Source of the DNA: Gnetum montanum
Taxonomy: Eukaryota > Streptophyta > Gnetopsida > Gnetales > Gnetaceae
Length of the DNA stretch: 64,000 bases
Assembly: GCA_015680685.1 (NCBI GenBank)
Contig: MNCI01003851.1
Location: forward strand, 427,618 to 491,617
Reading direction: 5' to 3'
A program made the translations under genes and the position numbers. Position 1 is the first letter of the stretch. Each line of letters opens with the position of its first letter. The notes under the pieces are model-generated. The model ran no database searches. It worked only from the letters and a program-made list of their open reading frames with translations, and was not told where the DNA came from. Positions 48,230 through 59,151 of this stretch are shown piece by piece.

Positions 48230-50600
48230 GGATTGGTGGGAGCTATGGAATCAAAAGACCATTAAAACTTTGGTGGGCCCCATTAGGTGCCTCCCAAGCA
48301 AAATACCCAAAATCCCAATACAATGGGATTCAAAATCCATACCCACATCTATGTTGGGGTTAAGCCTCCAAAGGACCTCAAATGTGTTTCAAACCTTAAC
48401 CAATGCTGAGACTTGTCTTCTAGCCACCATTCACAACACATTGAAGCCTAAAATCCTTCTATGCCAAAATTGGAAATTAAAGGTTAACACATTGTAAAAA
48501 TCAAACATCAAGGAAGCTAGAACCCACTAACAAAATCTTCTATTCTGGGTAACCATGATAGCCTAGAGGCCATCCACACTAACCAACATAGCTCAAGCGT
48601 GGTAACACTTTCCAAAATTAATAAAGGCTAAAATCAACACCAAGATGGTTATTCAATGCCCTAAAACCTAGTCAAAGCCTCTAGTAGTCCCAGAAGCTCA
48701 AAAAACTTAACAAAAAGTGTTGTAAACCACTTTTCCTGAGTGAATGACACTAGAGGATACTCCAACCATGCTACCTAGCATAGCCCTTACATAGTTGGTA
48801 GGGGTTTAACCATTAGTTATCATTAATAGCCTCCAAAATTACACCTATTGACCTCTACACCTCTTTGAAGTCTTTGATCAACCAAAAATGTCAAGTAATC
48901 AACTAAAATTAGGAAAAACCAAACTTCAAACTTGGAACCACACTAGGAAGCATCTAAGCTACACTAGCTAGTGTAGTCCCAACGTGGATGCTTGAAGTAT
49001 TACCATAAAGAACCAAGATTGATCTTTAGAATCACACATCATAGCCTTCAAACCTCCTCAAAGGCTCTGGTAGCCTTAGAACATGAAATGATTAGATAAA
49101 ACTAGTCAAATATCATTTTTATCATCCTATTAATGCTAGGGAAGCCTTCCATCAATGCTAGCCAACATGGATGTTCTATGAAAAATCTATTAAAATCCAT
49201 AAATATGTCAAATCAACCACTTGATATATCATACTAAGCCCCAAACCCTAGGCAAATCTTTTGGTAGATCTAGAATTTCCTAGAACCTACTACAAGGTAA
49301 TAAAGATCATTTATTTTAGCCCAACCATGCTAGGAGGAACCCCAACTATGTTGGCTAGTGTATTTAGTGAAGGTTTGATTATCAAATGTTTTGAAAAACT
49401 TTTGGAGTGGCACACCATGACATTTACACTTTCCAAGAGTCCTTAGTAATAATAGGGCACAAAACAACAAGTTAAAATAACTCAAATTTCATAATAGCCA
49501 TCTTAACCATGTTGAGAAATCTCCCATCCACATTGGGTACTGTAGTCCCAATGTGCATGCTCTAAGGAAAACCAAAACAAACACATAAACAAGATAAATT
49601 AACATCTTAATGCATTATCCTAGCCCTAGAACTCTATCTAGCCTTTAAGAACCATAAAACCATGAAAATTAATCTAATAAATGGAAAAACACTTATTGTA
49701 TGTCCTAATCCATGCTAGGACTACGTTGGCCAGTGTAGTCTAGGTGGGTATGATCATGCCAAGACTCAAACAACTATCAAAATTGACAATTATAAGCCTA
49801 AACCCTTACCATGAATACTAGTAACCTTGGGAGCTCAAAAACTTGGTTAGTTTACCTCTAAAACATACCAAGGGTGAAAAATAAATTGTAACTATTGTGA
49901 AGGATGCTGGAGCCATGTTGAACAATGTGGCTTTAGCATAGTTGGATCTCCAAATAGGTTTTACTAGCATAACCTCCATCAATTAGCCTTAAAAGTTGAT
50001 TATGGAAGCATACAACCTTAAAACCTTGAACAAAAATATAATTTTACCCTATTTTATTCATAAAAATATCAAGATTAATTTATCCACACTAGGCCCATCC
50101 CGAACTATGCTAGCTAGCATAGCTTTGGAGAGAAAGATCAAAAAATACACTTTTGGTTGCATATTTTGACTTCTAAATGACAAGTTGCAACCTCATGAGC
50201 CCAAGCTACCTTGGGAAGTTAATAGAACACCAATTTCAACATTGTAATTCCATAAACACACTTTTTACATGGAACCACACTAGGGCCATACTGGCTAGCA
50301 TAGTCCTAGCATGGAGGGTAGTTCCAAGTTGCATTTACATCTTTCAAAGGATCAAATCAACATCAAAATTAATAAATATTCATCCCCAACCCACCTTGCT
50401 AATCATACAAATCATTAGAATCCTGAAAATGGTTATAATAAATCTAGAAACCCATATTTCCATACTATCTACCCTGGGTCTTACCCCACCCATGTTGACC
50501 AATGTTGATACCTAAAGAAGCCCCAATTTTGACCTTGAATAACCTCAAAATAGCCTCAATGGGTCCCCAAACTTCCTTGTCAATCCTATAGCCTCCTACC
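48230..50600. repeat. tandem array, about 190 bp x 12
   Basis: A block like 'ccaTGTTGGCTAGtGTAGTCCcaatgtgg' recurs at 48350, 48588, 48778, 48967, 49163, 49352, 49540, 49733, 49925, 50113, 50297 and 50500. Apart from the first and last gaps the spacing is 184-196 bp. Between these blocks each unit carries a second shared part like 'aaaccctagccaagcctctggtag'. The units are strongly diverged. The 112-codon frame at 50177-50515 is a by-product. It lies upstream of the element B pol. Confidence 0.85.
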
Positions 50601-50689
50601 ATAACTTGCTAAGGCCTAAAACTAGCAAAACCTAATTTTGATTAACTAATACTAACTACCTTTTATTATATGTTTTTCATCCTAACTTT

Positions 50690-51410
50690 TTTGCCCTTAT
50701 TCCATAGCATTTCAACTTTTTTTGACCTTGGTACACATTGTTGACCTTTATTGGTAGATCATTTGGTGTCATTTAGTTTCATTTTTCATCATTTTAACAT
50801 AGTTTGGTCTCATTCCATTAAATTTTTCTATCATTGGATACCATTTAACCTTGATTGGCATGACTTGACATCAGTCCATGTTTTTTGACCTTAATATGAC
50901 CTTGTTTAACCTTTTTTGATATTATTTTGTGGGGTTCATCGAACATTTGATCATCATTTGGACTTCATTTGATCCCATTTGGACATCATTTGGGTATCAT
51001 TTGACCTCTATTTCATGCTATTGGAAATTTGTTTCATCTTAGTTACTTGGTCTTATATGTTGTAACACTAGCTAATCGTGCTATAGGCTTATTCAACATC
51101 ATTTGACAAGGCTCAACCATAATTTGGTTATCATTTGACCATAGTTGACATCACTTAATCCTTATTTGGCCTCATTTCATGGTCTTTCATCTTCAACCTA
51201 CCTTACATACTTTAAATGCCCTTATATAGCCTCTATTGATGCTATTTTGATCTTAAATGACACCATTAAATGAAGTTTGACCATCGTTTAGCCTTCATTT
51301 GGCTCCATTTCACCATCATTTGGCCATCATCTAATCTTATTTGGCCTTCATTTCATTCCATCTATTTAACCTACCTCTGATAACCTTTGGTAGCCTTGTT
51401 TCAATCTTTT
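50690..51410. repeat. short degenerate repeats, catttggNcatcatttgacc
   Basis: The word catttgg/catttgacc recurs dozens of times at spacings near 11-12 or 23-24 bp, for example at 50950-51010 and 51290-51350. The array lies between the 190-bp array and the pol linker of element B. Confidence 0.7.
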
Positions 51411-51639
51411 TTTACCACTAATGCAATGTGTTTGGCTTAGCATTACATTATTACTAGAATATTTTACATTATTTTGGCATTCTTTACTTATTTTATCATG
51501 CAAGTGTTTCTTAATGTGCTTATGGTTGATATCCAAGATAGGAGTATGGATATCTAAGAGAAAATCAGTGTACCATTGATCCTAAGTGAAGCACATGGTC
51601 ATGTTGAATGATTCATCAATCTTAATTACTTAGATCTTG

Positions 51640-54600
51640 AGCTTGAGCCTTGTCAACCACATAGCCTCTATAGATAAAAACTCGTTAGTCATCAAAAAAC
51701 CTAGTTAAAATCCTTGACCTTGAGGTTGGCAACATTATTGAGGAATCTCTAGTTGAGATTTCTATCATGACACACAGTGGTGAGGAGAAAATACTAAAAC
51801 TATGTTCCTCACTAGAACCTCAACATGCTCAAGACATCACCAAGGTCCTGCAAGATAGCATTATGGCCTTTACTTGGTCATATAAAGATATGGTAGGTCT
51901 TGAACCATGCCCAGTGCAACATAACATCATAAGCAAAAAGTTCATAATATTAGACTAGATTTGGCCCTAGTAGTCTATGATAAAATTAAAAAGTTATATC
52001 AAGCTAGTTTTATTTGATCTATTGATTATGTGGAATGGGTGTTCAACATAGTGGTAGTCCCTAAGAAAAATGGAAGTATATGTATATGTATTGATTTCTG
52101 AGATCTGAATAAGGTTCCCATAAAAGATGATTTCCATTTACCTAGTATTGACTAACTTATCAATACTATTGTCATAGATGCCTTAGTATCATTCATGGAT
52201 GGGTTCGTGAGATACAACCAAGTTAGAATTAACCTAGATCACCAACTTTGTATAACCTTCATGATCCCTTAGAGAACTTTTCATTACACCATGGTGCCTT
52301 TTGGGCTAAAGAATGGAGGAGCAACTTATCAATGAGTCATGACATATATTTTTAGTGATTACATGCTAGGATTGCTCAACAACTACATGGATGATATAGC
52401 TATTAAATATAAAATGGCCAATCACCTTGTGCATGACCTTGACCTTGTGTTGAAAAGATGCCTCAAGTATGAGCGTAGGATTAATCCTACGAAGTGTATC
52501 TTCAGTGTTAAAATTAGTAAGATGCTAGAATTTTTAGTATCTGAAACTATGGTACATGTTTATCTAGATAAGATTAAAGCCATATCCCACTTGGTAGCAC
52601 CAAATAACCTTAAGGATCTTGGGGAATTGCAAGATAAATTACAATTTATCTATAGGATCATCATAAGTCTAACACATAAGTTACAATCCATGCAACACTT
52701 ACTTAAGAAAGGAGTTTACTATGATTGAATGGCTTAGTGCTAAGAAGCCTTTAAAAACCTTAAGAAAGAGTTGACACAACTACCCATGGTCTATCCCCAC
52801 AAAAGAGTAAATATTTTTACATCTATCTTATTATGTCTAACACATCCATTGTTTTTCTACTCTATCAGAAACAAGATGATTGAACAAAGCTACCTATATA
52901 CTACCTAAGCAATGTATTAATTTCCTATGAGGTTCGATACATTGAAGTGGAGAATTATTGTCTATCCCTAGTCTTCTTTTTGAAGAAGTGGAGATACTAC
53001 CTCTTTAGGAGCCAAGTCAATAACATTTGCAATGATAACATGCTAAGATTCATAACAAACAATATCTATTAATGTATCCATATAGCCCATTGGAAATCCA
53101 TAACAATCAAGTTTTACTTGCATTACATTTCTCAATCCTCAACAAAAGGTCACACAATAGCTACACAATTTACCATTTCCCTGATAGAAGACCATGCAAC
53201 CATTGATGCAAAATTTCTTGATGAGCATGTCAACATTGTTATTGAAGTGCTCAAGGGCTATGAGGTAATTATGCACTTTAATGGAGCTTCAACTACCCAT
53301 GGGGCTAGTGCTATTGCCATCATATCATCGCCTTCTAGTGAAATCCAATCATTCACCTATCATCTTGAATTCCCATTATAGCTACTTCCATTATGCAAAA
53401 CATTGATGGTGAATCTATAGCTTTTGTCCATACTACTCTTGCAAAGAAGTGGCATGATGATATCAAGTTTCATCTTATGCATGGTGAATCTCCATAGGGC
53501 CTAACTACTTATTAAAAGGATGTTGTACATAAAAGATCAAAATAGTATGTCATCATAGGTGATAACACTTTATATTGATGATCTTATGATGACATATTAT
53601 TAGTGTTCTTGGGAAAAACCAAAGCCCACATAGTCCTTGAGAAAGTTCATGATAGTGTATATGGAGGACATATAAAATGTAAAGTCATGGTCACTAAAAT
53701 TAGGCAACTTGGCTATTATGATTTTGTATGTAAAGAAAGTACCTATAGAAGGTCAAAACATATGACACATGTCAACAGCATAGTAGCCTAATACATGTTT
53801 CATCAATTGAGTTACACACTACTCAAATAACTTGGCCATTTCAACAATGGGAACTTAACATTATTAGACATATAATGCCTAAGTATTCCACAAGACATAG
53901 TTTCATCATCACTACAACCGAATACTTTACAAAGTGGGTTGAAGCTATTTTTCTAAGGAAAATAACATCTCAACAAGTCTATAGATTTACACTAGATAAC
54001 ATAGTAGCCCATTTTGACATACCTATGACCATAGTCACAAATAATGACATACAATATAGTAGCCAAGAAACACAACCCTTTTATCAAGACCTAGGCATCA
54101 AGAATTTCTTTCATTACCATACTACGCTCAAGCCAATGCATAGGCTAAAGCTAGAAACAAGGAAATCATAAAATTTATTAAAAAATGCTAAATAATAGTA
54201 GACACAAGTGGCATGAGCAACGTTTCCATGTACTTTAGCCTATTGAACTACCTATTGGAGCACAATTAGTATAACCCCGTATAGCCTAGTTTTTTATTAT
54301 AACTTTGTTTTTGATTACTCAAAGTGGAATTATTAGACATCATCAATGATGAACAAAATAAAGAGCTATGTACAATGAACCTAGATTTGATGGAGGATTA
54401 GTCAGTACAAATGCTTACTCACATAAAACAATACCAAGAGAGGTAGAAATAACAACATCGCCATGACCTAAACAAACGAATGATCAAGGAGAGGGACCTA
54501 GTCATCAAGGTTATTCACAAGCATGTGGACAAGTTTTCAACCAATTAGAAGGAAACTTTCTTGATCATCAAGACCTATGGCAATGGAGCCTTTAGAATAG

Positions 54601-54667
54601 CAAACATGGATGAGAATGAGTTGGCCAATCTAGTTAATCATTCTTATCTAAATTCATACTACATCTA
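51640..54667 (+). pseudogene. pol of element B (RT-RH-aRH-IN)
   Basis: It begins with the linker DLEVGNIIEESLVEIS-like segment and AQDITKVLQDSI. Reverse transcriptase: YVEWVFNIVVVPKKNGSIC, TFHYTMVPFGLKNGGATYQ, an intact YMDD at 52384, and NPTKCIFSVKISKMLEF. The first RNase H follows near 52700-53000, decayed. The second, archaeal-type RNase H is at 53230-53380 (VIMHFNGASTTHGASAIAI, SFTYHLEF), a Tat trait. Integrase core at 53870-54170: TTTEYFTKWVEAIFLRK, IPMTIVTNNDIQYSS; the first two catalytic Asp are Glu and Asn. The C-terminal part ends NLVNHSYLNSYYI and stop (54667). Stops throughout. Confidence 0.9.
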
Positions 54668-55600
54668 ACACAAGTTTCTTTGCCAATAGAAAACAACAAG
54701 TTGACATCAAAAATCTTACATATAATGACAAGTGAGCCTACATGACCTTTCTCTATCTCTCTCTTTAATTAGCACTATAAATGAACTGTAAAGCTTTGTA
54801 ACAATAGTGACCTATGGTGACCTACTTTATTGGTTATCTCATGTCAACTTATGCATTCTCATGTAACAACATGATTTCTTTGTCTTTTTTTCTTATCCTC
54901 TTGGAGTTATTCTTGAAGGATGAATCTTGGGAGACATTGTAAAAGTGCAGCTCACTACAATAGCAAGTTACCATGTGACCTTCATGCATGAGACTTAGGT
55001 AGCTGGTCCTACCATGCCAAGAGTACTTGTTTCACATCACAACCACTACTCATGATTAAAAATAACCTTGTAGCCTAATTATGATCCTTCTCACCTTGAA
55101 TAATAGTGATGACCTATGTTTGACACTCATGTGTTGTGGCCATAGGACATTTCCTTTGTCATGCCCCACCATCAAGTTCATTGAATGTAACACATCTCAT
55201 TCAATAGGAAAACCAAGTCAAATCCAACCTTGGAAATGAAACCCAATGAAGGTTTCACCCTACAAAAAAAGTAGGGAAGCAAATTGCCAAGAGGCCAAGA
55301 GGCTAATGAAAACCAATAAACATATCATTCAACTCGTCATTTTCATGAAAGTAGCCATGATGTCAACATTTGGAATTAGTTCTTAAACCTATAACCATTT
55401 CCTCATGACCAAATATAGTCCTTAACATCTATCATATCATCATAACCTTTTATCATTATCATAAGTACTCTTTAACATTGTTTGATACTATAGAATTAAG
55501 CACGAAGAGGAAATGTTGGTTATGGACTTGCAATTATGTTTTGTATTCTTTGTTGATGTATCTCGAGTCAATATTCCAAACATTAACAAAGAGGGACCAA
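54668..55600 (+). other. 3' untranslated part of element B
   Basis: No coding frame. It ends in the purine-rich acaaagagggaccaa directly before the 3' LTR, the polypurine tract. Confidence 0.6.
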
Positions 55601-56996
55601 TGAAACACCACCAAGGAAACATATGTTACACCATTTTTGATCTTGTAACCTTCACCCCTACACTTGAGAATGGATTTTCATAGTAAAATGTGAGGTTTGT
55701 AGCCCTATGAGCTACAATCTCTCATAATTGATCTTTTGGTGCTAACAGTGCCTCATAAGTTGTTGTAAGCTTACTTCTTGAGTGGAAAAAGTCACTTCAT
55801 GTCTATATAAAATGCCCTAGGAACTACAAAATTTGGCATTTTCATGTATTTTTAAGGGGTATAGCCTCAACTATGTTGGAGCCACCTACCCCCCAGCATG
55901 GATGATCTTGGATTTTCAATTTTCCAACAAAACCTAGCATAGTTACTATAAAATTTAGTGTGGATGTCTCAAGGTCAACATTGAAGTTGTGGGAGTTTTC
56001 ACTTTTCATGAAGTCAAAGTTGAAGTGGATGGGAGTTTTATGCTTGAACTAGTTTTAGCATAGATTGCAAAACTCTAATGTTGCTACCACAAGGCCAACA
56101 TAGATGGGTATATACTAGCATAGTTACAAAAGTCTATTTAATATTTATGGTAACCATCATGATTGTGGTGCATTATGGGTATAAAAACTTTACATAAATA
56201 GAAAACTCTTCTTGAGATGAAGACTTTCTACACCTGCACATGATTCCAATTTGTCAATAATCATAGCAAAATTTTACAATTAAAGTTAAATAGCCATGTC
56301 ACCTATAAAAGATAATTTCAAACACCTAGAAATAGTTCTTATATTCTTCCACTCTCGAATTCTAGTATTTCTTAGAGCTTTTGGTAATTTTTAAGTTCTA
56401 GAACCTTTGGTCATTTCAAGCACTTGTAACCATTGAGGATTATGTAAGACTTTTGGATCAAAGCTCAAGTATTTGAGCACAAAGTCTCCTAGTGTGATAT
56501 CCACTATGCAATAAAAGCCCTTCACACATCTTACCCCCCTATAACCAACGTTGCAAAAATGGACAGGAAAACTACAAGGAGTTTCAATGTTGAAAGTTGG
56601 AAAGTACCTAGATTGTAAAGCTGACTATAGAGCAAAAAACTATTGGCTTCAACAGGCTTTGAACTTCATAAGTGCAAAATCCTCATGCATACAAGCACAA
56701 TTTTTACACTTGTTGAACTATTTATTTTTAATATTATTATTGTAATAAAGTTTACAATTCATTTATTATGAAATTTTTGACTATTTCATTCTATGCATTA
56801 CTTTCTTTATCCTGGATCTATATTATTTCTGCAATTTATTTATACCCATTTATACTTTTCAAATCCATAGGTGATTGGGAAGACCATATAAGTTACCTTG
56901 TATCCTCTTTCTCGAAGACCCTTGGGATCCAACATTAAAACTATTCCATGCCTAGGATTTTTGGTTTTCCGGCAATCAAATTTTTTAGGTGTAACA
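55601..56996 (+). repeat. 3' LTR of element B (1396 bp)
   Basis: Begins TGAAACACCACC and ends AGGTGTAACA, a fair terminal inverted repeat. The first part matches 42914-43254. Several 'ctagcatagttac' words in 55930-56120 recall the 190-bp array, which may have grown from LTR sequence. Confidence 0.85.
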
Positions 56997-57001
56997 CACA
57001 T
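56997..57001. repeat. target duplication of element B, right
   Basis: Cacat, partner of catgt at 42909-42913. The copia LTR resumes directly after it with aaaaattatgtg. Confidence 0.7.
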
Positions 57002-57083
57002 AAAAATTATGTGTGGTTTTAGTTTTCTTAGTTTATTAATTTGGGTAACTTATTCAGACCTCCTTCTAAGCTTTTGATCCTTA
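57002..57083 (+). repeat. copia 3' LTR, piece 3 (end)
   Basis: Matches the last 84 bp of the 5' LTR: aaaaattatgtg, ttttagttttctta, aacttattcagacctcc, and ends gatcctta against gataccca. Confidence 0.85.
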
Positions 57084-57180
57084 ACTTTTGAATTAACTAT
57101 CATTGACATGGCATAGTTTTGAATTTTGATGCTACCAAATAATGACATGGTGCTAACACTTTGCTAATTTTTACTTGTAG

Positions 57181-58531
57181 AAGCTGCTAGAAATAGAAGA
57201 GCATTGGAACATTAAGTAAAGAGGCCACATTCCAACATTCCCTTGATTCCAAATGATTAAAAGGAAAGTATAAGCTACGAAGAAAAGGATTTCTTTCATG
57301 ACTTATTTTCATTAGAGGAAAATGAGAAAGATAGAGAAAGTATATCTTTTTCCAACCTCTTCAATTTACACTTCAAAGAAACAAGTCAAGAAGAATAAAA
57401 GGGTCAAAACAAAGGAATTAAGAACTTCTAAAATTGGATATTCCTTCTAAAATTGGATATTCCTCCTTCAATGATTTAGACATTTGCAAGTAAATCAAGG
57501 AGGTGATGAGTTTCAAGATTTTCATGTTATATGATAAGTATGATTGATGTCATGTCAAAATTTTAAAAATTGATTATAGTTTATGTTAAAAATACTTAAC
57601 TATTTCTTCTCTTTGCTAGAGATGAAAAGGTAAATCTAGGCTTGTGCCAAGGATAATTAGGTGAGGTTGAAAAACTTTACAAAATACATGGAGACAAAAT
57701 TGTAAATAATGTCTATATGAGAAGGTAGATTATGAATATTATTACTATAGAATAGCATTCATTGTAGGCAAAGAATCTAAAATTCTCTTATTTGTCATGT
57801 AGAAATACAGATCAAATTAGATAAGAATAAAGTAATTATCCATAATCCAACAATAATCTTAGACATAGCAATAGCAAATATTTCTATAAATAAAATAAGT
57901 GCAACCCTTAACTATGCTAAGGATATGGGAGGATTTGTCAGAGAACAATTCAATACCAATGCCATAATCCTAAATTCAATGGAGTAAGCATAAAAGAATA
58001 AAGAAAAATATTAGCAAATAAAGATGTTGGCTAACCAAGTAGACCTACTAGAAGTAGAAATTAGAGGTAGTAACATTGTTAGGCATAATCCTCCTTGTCA
58101 TGCATACTAGAGACAAAGGAATAAAGCTATAGTTCCCAGGAGCACTAATGGAAACAAAAAGAAATCATCAAACTATAAGTAGTACAAAAGAGGGTACCAA
58201 ATACTATTGAAAGAGACTAAGATTCTGTATGTACATTAAAAAATAAGAAGTTTGATCATTAACTAGGCTAAATTAGAGAAAGTATTTGAAGATTTTGCTA
58301 ACAATGTCTTGATTACTATACCAAAGAAGGAGTAGAGAGATCCCTAGGAGGAACATATGGTAGAAGAAAATGAAATTTATATTAACCTTGAGAAGTTAAA
58401 GGCCTACAAAGAATATTGGGAAAGCATTCCATCAAAGATCCCAAGTTCAGCATTTAACAAATTAGATAAAGCTAATTTAATCTTGGAGAAAATAAAAGAG
58501 TGGATCCTAGATATCTATAGAGAAATTCAAG
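57181..58531 (+). pseudogene. gene 2, downstream exons (Lys-rich, then coiled coil)
   Basis: The first exon, 57181-57537, follows a TTGTAG acceptor and ends at a GTATGA donor. It has an acidic part (SYEEKDFFHDLFSLEENEKD) and a basic, nuclear-signal-like part (KKQVKKNKRVKTKELR), split by a frame change. The second, 57620-58531, follows TTTGCTAG and ends AAG before GTAATT. From 57803 it keeps one frame for 243 codons with about nine stops: IHNPTIILDIAIANISINKI, MLANQVDLLEVEIRG, LEKVFEDFANNVLITIPKK and INLEKLKAYKEYWESIPSKI. The last 65 codons are open and helical. The order large domain, basic stretch, coiled coil equals gene 1. A further exon may start near 58620. Confidence 0.55.
57426..57463 (+). 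repeat. perfect 19-bp duplication in gene 2
   Basis: The word ttctaaaattggatattcc occurs twice in direct succession without a difference. As 19 is not a multiple of three it shifts the frame, and the coding sense does change frame here. Confidence 0.9.
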
Positions 58532-59151
58532 GTAATTATAAAACCTTTGGATAATCATTTTATTTTAACTCATATAACTAGAAAAATTAAATTAAATTAA
58601 TATTTTTGTCTTGATTTTTATGTGCAAATCCTAAGGAAAGTAGTTAGAGATTCACAGAAGTGCCTACTCAGATGTGAATTGATGAAGAAGTAGATAACGA
58701 AATTTCAAAACAACAATAACACTACTAAGCTATTAATATTTTTTACATCATTTATGTTTGACACAAAGAGATTATTTTTAAAATGTTAAATATGTTTAAC
58801 ATTGAAATGATACATCACATCAAAAGTTATGACGTGCATCATTCATATAGATTTAACATAAAAAAAATTGCATTATTCTATGTTAATCATTTTTACATAA
58901 TTAATAGTTATAGAATTGATGCAATATAGTTAACCACTTATTAGTTCTAACATTATCTATTAATAATAAACATTTAAGAAAAAGTTTAAACTGAAAGGTA
59001 ACATTAATCTTATTCACTAACCATCAGTACTTGATGATAACAAATAGTAGAAAAATAGTCAAAGAAAGTTCTAATAGACTTTACCAAATGTCCATAAAGT
59101 ACTAGCAAACAATATAGTAGAAAAATATTATGCATCCAATGTTATTATTTT
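58532..59151. other. A+T-rich flank of gene 2
   Basis: Begins GTAATTATAAAAC. A short coding-like stretch (KVVRDSQKCLLRCELMKK) at 58630-58690 may be a last exon, but its acceptor has decayed (tgtgcaa). The remainder to 59150 shows no gene. Confidence 0.35.

Larger units (their letters stand above)
42914..56996 (+). mobile_element. element B: Tat-like Ty3/gypsy retrotransposon
   Basis: The 3' LTR (55601-56996) and the first 341 bp of the 5' LTR (42914-43254) are present. Pol at 51640-54667 has two RNase H domains, the mark of the Tat lineage. The middle holds foreign or rearranged parts: an inverted short LTR (43255), the intron-bearing gene 3, and tandem arrays. I could not find the rest of the 5' LTR, the primer site, gag or protease, so the left part has been rebuilt by a later insertion or deletion. 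Confidence 0.8.
23850..57083 (+). mobile_element. Ty1/copia element, gag-only, with split 3' LTR
   Basis: 5' LTR 23850-24998, initiator-Met primer site 25001-25014, gag 25052-26181, a 2.4-kb internal part with no pol motif, and a 3' LTR in three pieces (28545-28950, 42329-42913, 57002-57083) because two gypsy elements inserted in it. Its own target duplication is probably tattt (23845-23849) and acttt (57084-57088), three of five matching. The lack of integrase, reverse transcriptase and RNase H makes it non-autonomous (TR-GAG-like), dependent on related copia elements. Confidence 0.8.
23819..57180 (+). other. 33.4-kb intron of gene 2 filled by nested retroelements
   Basis: The donor GTAAGTATTTT directly follows the 370-codon frame. 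The acceptor TTTTTACTTGTAG directly precedes the coding stretch at 57181. Between them lie 31 bases, the copia element with its two nested gypsy elements, and about 92 bases. Taking out the copia element and one target copy leaves about 123 bp, a normal plant intron length. The splice sites are read from sequence only. Confidence 0.6.

Noticed and set aside
50177-50515. 112-codon open frame
   Set aside because: It covers two units of the 190-bp array, and the frame is not kept from unit to unit.
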